A DNA stretch of 9,899 nucleotides from an uncultured Oscillospiraceae bacterium (GTDB lineage: Bacteria > Bacillota > Clostridia > Oscillospirales > Oscillospiraceae): contig CAJTVM010000094.1 in assembly GCA_910579595.1 (NCBI GenBank), forward strand, positions 1-9,899. The letters are read 5' to 3'. This document shows positions 5,478 to 9,899 of the stretch, one piece after another. Both the position numbers and the translations under genes were made by a program. The notes below the pieces were generated by a model that was given only the letters and a program-made list of their open reading frames with translations, searched no databases and was not told the DNA's origin. Numbering within the stretch: the first letter of the stretch is position 1; each line of letters begins with the position of its first letter.

Positions 5478-7064
5478 ATGAAAGGCAGACTGACACTTCA
5501 GCAGCGCCTGATCCTGCCCATTATCCTGCTGGGCCTGATCAGCTTGCTGTCCAATATCCTGGCGGTATTCAGCATCAACAACATCCATGCCAACGCGGGA
5601 ACCATCGTGGATAAGAGCATGGTAAGCGAGGAGCGATTGGATGAGATCCGACGGTCCGTCATGGGGATCCACCGTCTGGCCCTGTCCCATATTATTGCGG
5701 CGGATCACGCCACCATGATCCAGCTGGTGCAGGAGATCAAGACGGAGGAAGCAGCCCTGGACGAACGGCTGGACGCCTACGAGGGTTTTGTCTCTGCGGA
5801 GGACAGGGAGACGTACCAGTCCCTCCTCAACGACTATGCCCAATTCAAGCACGCCCTGGTCTATCTGGTCAGCGCCAGCGCCGACAGCAAAACTCAAGAG
5901 GCTTACGCCACCGCCAACGGGGATGTGGCCCGGTGGGGCGAGGCGGCGGAGGAGGATATCGACCTGCTCTCCGCCTCTGTCAGCGCCCAGGTGGGGCAGG
6001 CACGGGGGCGGCTCACACTGGTCTACATCATCTCCCTGGTCACCAGCGCCGTCACCCTGATTTTGGGCGTTTTCCTGGTGATAGCAGCGTTTCGGATTAT
6101 CCGGCGGTATGTCCTCACACCCATTCAGGACACGGTGAATACGCTCCACGACAGCTCCGAGCGGATCAGCGGCGTGGTGGGAGAAGTGCGCCGGCGGGCA
6201 AAGAACTCCAATGACAGCGTCCGAAGCCTCTCCAGGCTGACGGAGCAGCTCTCCGCCGCACTGGAGAAGATTGCCGGCAGTGCCGCATCCATCACGGCCA
6301 GCGCCGATGGCACCCGGGGGGACACTCAGAGCATGGCGGAGGAGTGCTCCGCCATTACAGTCTACTCGGCCGGGATGCGCGGGCGCGCCGAGGATATGGA
6401 GCGCATCGCCCGCAGGGAAATGGATGAGATCCGGGAGAAAACAGCGGATATTATGGCCATGCTGGATCAGGCCATTGAAAAGAGCCGCAGTGTGGAGCAG
6501 ATCCGCATTTTGACCGAGGATATTATCAACATATCCTCCTCCACCAACCTCATTGCCGTCAACGCCTCCATTGAGGCCGCCCGGGCGGGGGCGGCGGGGG
6601 CTGGTTTTTCCGTCGTGGCCCAGGAGGTTCACAAGCTGGCCGACTCCTGCTCTGAAACCGCCAACCACATTCAGAAGGTCAGCGGGGTGGTTATGGGCGC
6701 GGTGGATTATCTGTCCAGCAGCGCCCGGGAGTTGGCCGACTATCTGAGCCAGATCATCATGGACCAACTGGAGCGGTCCGTCCAGACAGGACGGCAGTAC
6801 CGGGAGGACTCGGATTACATCGGGCACGCCATGGAAGAATTCAATGACCAGGCAGAGCGGCTGAAAACCGCCATAGGCCAGATCGCCGTTTCGATTTCCA
6901 ATATTTCCAGCTCCATTGACGAGGCGGCCTCTGGCATCGGCGGCGCCGCCAGCAGCACCCGCGTCCTGGTGGAGGATATGGATGGAATCACCGGGCGGAT
7001 GGATGCCAACCAGGAAATTGTCGGAGAACTTCAAAAGCAGATGGATATGTTTGCAAACTTATAA
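5478..7064 (+). CDS. Methyl-accepting chemotaxis-type transducer
   Basis: A 528-residue protein with GGGAGG 7 bases before its ATG. Membrane segment 1 is about 11-33, followed by an external helical region of about 145 residues resembling a four-helix-bundle sensor, then membrane segment 2 at about 180-205. A HAMP-like connector begins near YVLTPIQDTV. The rest is heptad-rich coiled coil with the signalling hairpin at about 345-390 (STNLIAVNASIEAARAG, then GFSVVAQEVHKLAD). The core Asn, Glu366 and Arg369 of the tip are kept, but the usual ExGRGF reads AAGAGF, losing one acidic and one basic residue. Its partner is the lipoprotein encoded just upstream in the same operon, which probably docks on the external bundle. 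Output through CheA/CheW is the family role; no che genes lie in the window. Regulation should follow the extended -10 promoter at 4176. Confidence 0.9.
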   Translation: MKGRLTLQQRLILPIILLGLISLLSNILAVFSINNIHANAGTIVDKSMVSEERLDEIRRSVMGIHRLALSHIIAADHATMIQLVQEIKTEEAALDERLDAYEGFVSAEDRETYQSLLNDYAQFKHALVYLVSASADSKTQEAYATANGDVARWGEAAEEDIDLLSASVSAQVGQARGRLTLVYIISLVTSAVTLILGVFLVIAAFRIIRRYVLTPIQDTVNTLHDSSERISGVVGEVRRRAKNSNDSVRSLSRLTEQLSAALEKIAGSAASITASADGTRGDTQSMAEECSAITVYSAGMRGRAEDMERIARREMDEIREKTADIMAMLDQAIEKSRSVEQIRILTEDIINISSSTNLIAVNASIEAARAGAAGAGFSVVAQEVHKLADSCSETANHIQKVSGVVMGAVDYLSSSARELADYLSQIIMDQLERSVQTGRQYREDSDYIGHAMEEFNDQAERLKTAIGQIAVSISNISSSIDEAASGIGGAASSTRVLVEDMDGITGRMDANQEIVGELQKQMDMFANL

Positions 7065-7136
7065 TAAAGTAGTCCCAATTCGACTTTGTGTTCCGACAAA
7101 AACAACTGGATAAAAATACTCTTTTGAGGATAGTCC

Positions 7137-7718
7137 ATGATAAAAAATAATATTATTATTGCAGGTGTTCCAAGAGCCGGAAAAAGTACAATTTCTCATT
7201 GGCTGGCAGAACAGTATGGGTATCAGCATGTTAGCATGGATTCGATTACAGCAGGATTTGAAAAGTGCTTTCCCGAAACGGGGGTAAGTACTTATACCGA
7301 ACTGTCCTCTACAGATACATTACATGTAATTAGCGGTAAAATGGCCCCTTTTGTTCGGGCGATGTTGGACAGCGGCGAATACGATGAGTTCAAACCAGGT
7401 ATGGTGTTGGATATGTATCAACTCCTGCCTGAGGATTACATGGAATATATCCATGGAGCCAATTGTGAAATTGTCTATTTTATTACGTCTGATGTGACGC
7501 CGGAGGAGCGGTTTGCAATTCAAAAAAGATATGATACGGAAAGAGATTATACCTTTTATAAATCGGATAAAGAACTTCGCGAGAGTGCAGTGTATATTGT
7601 GGAACAAAGCGTCTGCATGAAAGAGCAATGTAAAAAATATGGCTTACCCTATTATGAAACTGCAAGAGACAGGGAACAGATATTCCGCCGCTTTTTACAT
7701 GATTTCAATTTATGTTAA
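7137..7718 (+). CDS. P-loop kinase-like NTPase (AAA/nucleoside-kinase type)
   Basis: A 193-residue protein with GAGG about 8 bases before the ATG. A perfect P-loop, GVPRAGKST, lies at residues 10-18 at the end of strand 1, followed by ISHWLAEQYGYQHVSMDS, the pattern of small-molecule kinases in which an Asp (here near residue 35) follows strand 2. Later come IVYFITSDVTPEERF (strand plus lid start) and an Arg/Lys-rich stretch typical of a lid, ending with a C-terminal helix. The substrate is not identifiable; similar stand-alone proteins are annotated as AAA family or adenylate-kinase-like. The gene is clearly more AT-rich than its neighbours and uses more A/T-ending codons, which points to separate acquisition. 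It starts 72 bases after the transducer with no obvious terminator between, so read-through is possible, but no functional link is apparent. Confidence 0.75.
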   Translation: MIKNNIIIAGVPRAGKSTISHWLAEQYGYQHVSMDSITAGFEKCFPETGVSTYTELSSTDTLHVISGKMAPFVRAMLDSGEYDEFKPGMVLDMYQLLPEDYMEYIHGANCEIVYFITSDVTPEERFAIQKRYDTERDYTFYKSDKELRESAVYIVEQSVCMKEQCKKYGLPYYETARDREQIFRRFLHDFNLC

Positions 7719-7793
7719 TCGAAGGAAGTCGATAAATATACAGTGGGGATATGAATCATACCGACAGGAACACAAAAGCGAATTGGGATATAA

Positions 7794-7990
7794 AGTAAAA
7801 AGTACCGGCTCATCGAAAAATACGGCCCGGACTGTTATTGCGAAACCCAGGGAGAGCTGCTGCTGGAGCGGGACTCCGTCAGCTGTTCCAATATGCTGGA
7901 ATGGGTGCTGAGCTTTGGGAGGTGTTGGAGCCGGCGGAACTGCGGACGGATCTGCCGCGGCAGGCAGAGACAATGGTGAAAAAATATTAA
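7794..7990 (+). pseudogene. C-terminal fragment of a WYL-domain transcriptional regulator, frameshifted
   Basis: From 7800 one frame reads KYRLIEKYGPDCY, then a beta-rich stretch ELLLERDSVSCSNMLEWVLS followed by FG. A shift near 7918 moves to another frame that reads EVLEPAELRTDLPRQAETMV and ends KKY-stop at 7988-7990. Together these match the last part of WYL-domain regulators (strand, then WVLSFG...VLEPxELR...LRxQ..., ending in basic residues). An in-frame TAA at 7791-7793 and the AT-rich sequence before it show that the DNA-binding N-terminus and most of the WYL domain are gone. The preceding 7719-7793 holds no feature I recognise. The lost regulator may once have controlled the fucosidase gene 65 bases downstream, but this is inference from position. 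Confidence 0.65.
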
Positions 7991-8020
7991 GGGACATGAC
8001 ATACCAGTGTCATGTCCCTT
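7989..8020. terminator. Perfect 13-bp palindrome between the WYL remnant and the fucosidase gene
   Basis: AAGGGACATGACA (7989-8001) pairs exactly with TGTCATGTCCCTT (8008-8020) around a 6-base loop, and begins at the stop codon of the regulator remnant. This position suits its terminator. The T-tract is poor on the plus strand (CTT then CTGG) but good on the minus strand (AATATTTTTT). Because it lies 36 bases before the fucosidase ATG, an operator is an alternative reading. Confidence 0.5.
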
Positions 8021-8055
8021 CTGGTGCAATGCGGGTATAGAAAGGGGGAAGTGCA

Positions 8056-9387
8056 ATGCCATTTCAATTTTCCCGGGAGGCCTATGAGCGCCGGGTGGCC
8101 TGGTACACCCAGGCGCGGCTTGGGATGTTCCTTCACTGGGGGCTTTACGCCATCCCCGCCCGGGGGGAGTGGGTGCGCAGCGTGGAGCGCATCCCCAACG
8201 AGGAGTATGATCCCTATATGGAGGAATTTAACCCCAAAGACTGCGACATGAGGGAATGGATGGCGGCCGCCAAGGGCGCGGGGATGCGATACGTGGTGCT
8301 CACCGCCAAGCACCACGACGGCTTCTGCCTGTTCGACAGCGCTTACACCGATTTTAAATCCACCAATTCCCCGGCGGGCCGGGACTTTGTGCGGGAATTC
8401 GTGGACGCCGCCCGGGAGTTCGGGCTGCGGGTGGGACTGTACTTTTCCCTGCTTGACTGGCGGCACCCTGATTTCCCCCATTACGGCGACAGGAACCACC
8501 CCATGCGGGGCAACCCGGCCTATGGCAACGAGGCCCGGGACTTCAACCGCTACCTGGACTTCCTGCACGCCCAGGTGCGGGAGCTGTGCACGAATTACGG
8601 CAAACTGGATATTTTGTGGTTCGACTTCTCCTACGATGATCTGCGGGGGGAGGCGTGGCGGGGAACCCGGCTGATGGAGATGGTGCGCTCTCTCCAGCCC
8701 GATGTGGTGGTGGACAACCGCCTGGAGGTCAGTGGGGAGGGCTTTGGTTCCCTGGCGGCGTGCGCGCCCATGCCATACCATGGGGACTTCGTCAGTCCGG
8801 AGCAGATCGTCCCGCCTAACGGCCTGCGGGACGCCCAAGGGAATCCCCTGGTGTGGGAGAGCTGCGTCACCATGAACAACCATTGGGGCTATTGCGCCGA
8901 TGATCACTTTTTCAAGCCTGCTTCCATGCTGATCAAGAAGCTGGTGGAGTGTGTGTCCAAGGGCGGCAACCTGCTGCTCAACGTGGGGCCGGATGCCCAG
9001 GGACGCTTCCCCCGGCAGTCCGTGGACATCCTGCGGGAGATCGGCGCGTGGATGGGGCGCGGCGGGGAAAGCATTTACGGCTGCGGCCCGTCCGGACTGG
9101 ACAAGCCGGAGTACGGGCGGTTCACTCGAAACGGGGATCGGCTGTACGTCCACATTTTTGAGAACACGCTGGGGCCTCTGCCGCTGATCGGGTTGAAACG
9201 GGAGGATGTTGTCTCCATCCGCCGCTTGGCGGACGGAAGTGAGGTTCCAATTTCCACCAGCTGGGTGCACAGTGATTACCCGGACATCGTATTTGCCGAT
9301 CTGGGCCCCGACCCGGTGCTGCCCGACTCGGTGGACACAGTGCTGGAGGTGCGGCTGCGCCTTGGCCATGTGCCCGACTTGCTGTAA
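8056..9387 (+). CDS. Alpha-L-fucosidase, glycoside hydrolase family 29
   Basis: A 443-residue protein; AGGGGGA lies 8 bases before the ATG. There is no signal peptide, so it acts in the cytoplasm on imported fucosylated sugars, releasing L-fucose. The GH29 (beta/alpha)8 signature is clear: RLGMFLHWGLYAIPARGEW (21-39), VLTAKHHDGFCLFDS (81-95), GLRVGLYFSLLDW (123-135) and DILWFDFSYDD (185-195), where Asp190 is the expected catalytic nucleophile of the retaining mechanism. NHWGY (about 275) and SKGGNLLLNVGPDAQGRFP (about 299-317) follow, and then a short beta-sandwich C-terminal domain with Tyr-Gly-Cys-Gly-Pro-Ser-Gly. Length is normal for a bacterial GH29, and all motifs are intact. The acid/base residue is not conserved between subfamilies and is not assigned here. 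No transporter or fucose-catabolism gene is adjacent, so it is an isolated catabolic gene. Promoter not evident. Confidence 0.93.
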   Translation: MPFQFSREAYERRVAWYTQARLGMFLHWGLYAIPARGEWVRSVERIPNEEYDPYMEEFNPKDCDMREWMAAAKGAGMRYVVLTAKHHDGFCLFDSAYTDFKSTNSPAGRDFVREFVDAAREFGLRVGLYFSLLDWRHPDFPHYGDRNHPMRGNPAYGNEARDFNRYLDFLHAQVRELCTNYGKLDILWFDFSYDDLRGEAWRGTRLMEMVRSLQPDVVVDNRLEVSGEGFGSLAACAPMPYHGDFVSPEQIVPPNGLRDAQGNPLVWESCVTMNNHWGYCADDHFFKPASMLIKKLVECVSKGGNLLLNVGPDAQGRFPRQSVDILREIGAWMGRGGESIYGCGPSGLDKPEYGRFTRNGDRLYVHIFENTLGPLPLIGLKREDVVSIRRLADGSEVPISTSWVHSDYPDIVFADLGPDPVLPDSVDTVLEVRLRLGHVPDLL

Positions 9388-9508
9388 CAGAATTTGGATA
9401 TTCTAGTTTGACCAGGCATGGCTGTGTAAAAAAGCAGTTGAAATCTGGACCGCAATGTGGTATAGCCCCAGTTCGTTTACTTTGTGAACTAGATTGTGTC
9501 TACATGAA
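9388..9508. other. Non-coding spacer after the fucosidase gene
   Basis: This 121-bp AT-richer stretch has no open frame with a plausible product, no convincing hairpin terminator and no repeat shared with the rest of the window. It separates the fucosidase stop codon from the convergent decayed transposase. Confidence 0.4.
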
Positions 9509-9736
9509 TTAGGCACGAATGGCAGACCAAATAGTGATACAGCGAACCTGAACAGCGGCAATAAAAGCCCGTGGTCTTGGCATAGTGGGTGGCAATACCC
9601 CTCCAGCGTTTCAGGACAAGGAAAAGTTCTCTACCAGATGGCGCAGCTTGCAAGGTATTCGCCGTATTGGCGTTGTTCTTTGCGGTTCTTTACCTGCCGA
9701 AACTGCATAAGCCAGAATATCGCTTGTGTCATATTT
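9509..9736 (-). pseudogene. Decayed IS5-family transposase C-terminus with several frameshifts
   Basis: Reading the minus strand and switching frame where needed gives, in order, KYDTSDILAYAVSAG, then NRKEQRQYGEYL, KLRHLVEN, FLVLKRWRGIATHYAKTT, and AFIAAVQVRCITIWSAIRA ending in TAA at 9509-9511. These are consecutive blocks of the C-terminal half of an IS5-family DDE transposase (KNRKEQR...RHLVEN.F..LKRWRGIATRYAK...AAVQIRCI.IW); the Glu of HLVEN is the last catalytic residue. At least three frameshifts and a short deletion after AVSAG separate the blocks, so it is long inactive. It differs from the transposase remnant in element A (WVVERT type), so a second insertion sequence once lay here. 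The 109 bases to its left end at 9845 hold only a small G5/C5 hairpin (9747-9761). Confidence 0.7.
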
Positions 9737-9845
9737 CAGTCAGTATCCCCCAGTCAGGGGGAATAAAACACTATGACCTTTTTGGAACTTCCGCTATCTA
9801 CCCATCGTGCCTATTATGGCGCCATTTCGGGAACTATAATAATTG

Positions 9846-9899
9846 GAACCTGTATTCACAACCTCAATTCACCGTTTGGCCGGGTCTATTCCCGCCATG
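9846..9899. mobile_element. Element C: left end of an element identical to element B, cut by the window edge
   Basis: All 54 bases match positions 1717-1770 exactly and in the same orientation, starting with the terminal repeat GAACCTGTATTCACA. The sequence runs off the window, so it could be another short copy or the end of the full-length parent insertion sequence. The bases just outside (ATTG) do not match the TTA found beside elements A and B. Confidence 0.8.

Noticed and set aside
5244..7034. A 596-codon open frame on the minus strand antisense to the transducer
   Set aside because: It is Gly/His/Pro-rich with no domain pattern, lies opposite a clear transducer gene and is explained by high GC and codon bias of that gene.
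7987..9369. A 460-codon open frame on the minus strand antisense to the fucosidase
   Set aside because: The plus-strand frame has all GH29 motifs; the antisense product is His/Pro/Gly/Val-rich with no recognisable fold.
9745..9763. CCCCC/GGGGG hairpin as a terminator
   Set aside because: The stem is only about 5-7 bp with AT-poor tails and there is no functional gene for it to end.
1..9899. CRISPR array, tRNA or rRNA genes, riboswitch
   Set aside because: No regularly spaced repeats, no cloverleaf pattern and no conserved rRNA or riboswitch core were seen on either strand.

Overview
The window reads as an accessory region of a GC-rich Firmicute of the class Clostridia, probably a gut Oscillospiraceae-type organism. 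This is inferred from strong AGGAGG-like ribosome binding sites, the protein families present and generally GC-rich coding sequence. No rRNA, tRNA or CRISPR array is visible, and no housekeeping gene anchors the taxonomy, so the assignment is tentative.

Layout. Positions 1-770 hold mobile-element debris on the minus strand: a 281-bp internally deleted IS5-family derivative (element A), a disrupted short ORF and a small helix-turn-helix gene, followed by a terminator-like hairpin. Positions 815-1586 hold a promoter, a membrane-anchored Pro-rich protein with a C-terminal His/Cys putative metal-binding module, and a strong bidirectional terminator. A 31-codon minus-strand ORF (1598-1693) and a 162-bp MITE-like element (element B, 1717-1878) follow.

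The core is a signalling block. A soluble PAS-PAS-histidine kinase-receiver hybrid lies on the minus strand (1903-4004) and is broken by one frameshift in an A-run. Divergent from it is a two-gene operon: an extracellular solute-binding lipoprotein (4217-5452), then 25 bp later a methyl-accepting chemotaxis-type transducer (5478-7064). No transporter permease is present, so the binding protein more likely feeds a ligand signal to the transducer than supplies an importer. Consensus-like promoters for both directions lie in the shared 4005-4216 spacer.

Downstream is an AT-richer stretch with a P-loop kinase-like gene (7137-7718), a frameshifted C-terminal fragment of a WYL-domain regulator (7794-7990) that ends in a perfect 13-bp palindrome, and an intact cytoplasmic GH29 alpha-L-fucosidase (8056-9387). 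The right edge has a heavily decayed IS5-family transposase C-terminus (minus, 9509-9736) and then a copy of the first 54 bp of element B (element C, 9846-9899), cut by the window end. Elements B and C are identical over those 54 bp and in the same orientation, so they bracket an 8.1-kb segment carrying the sensing genes and the fucosidase. The most notable points are this bracketing, the transporter-less binding-protein/transducer pair, and the repeated decay of genes and transposases around it.
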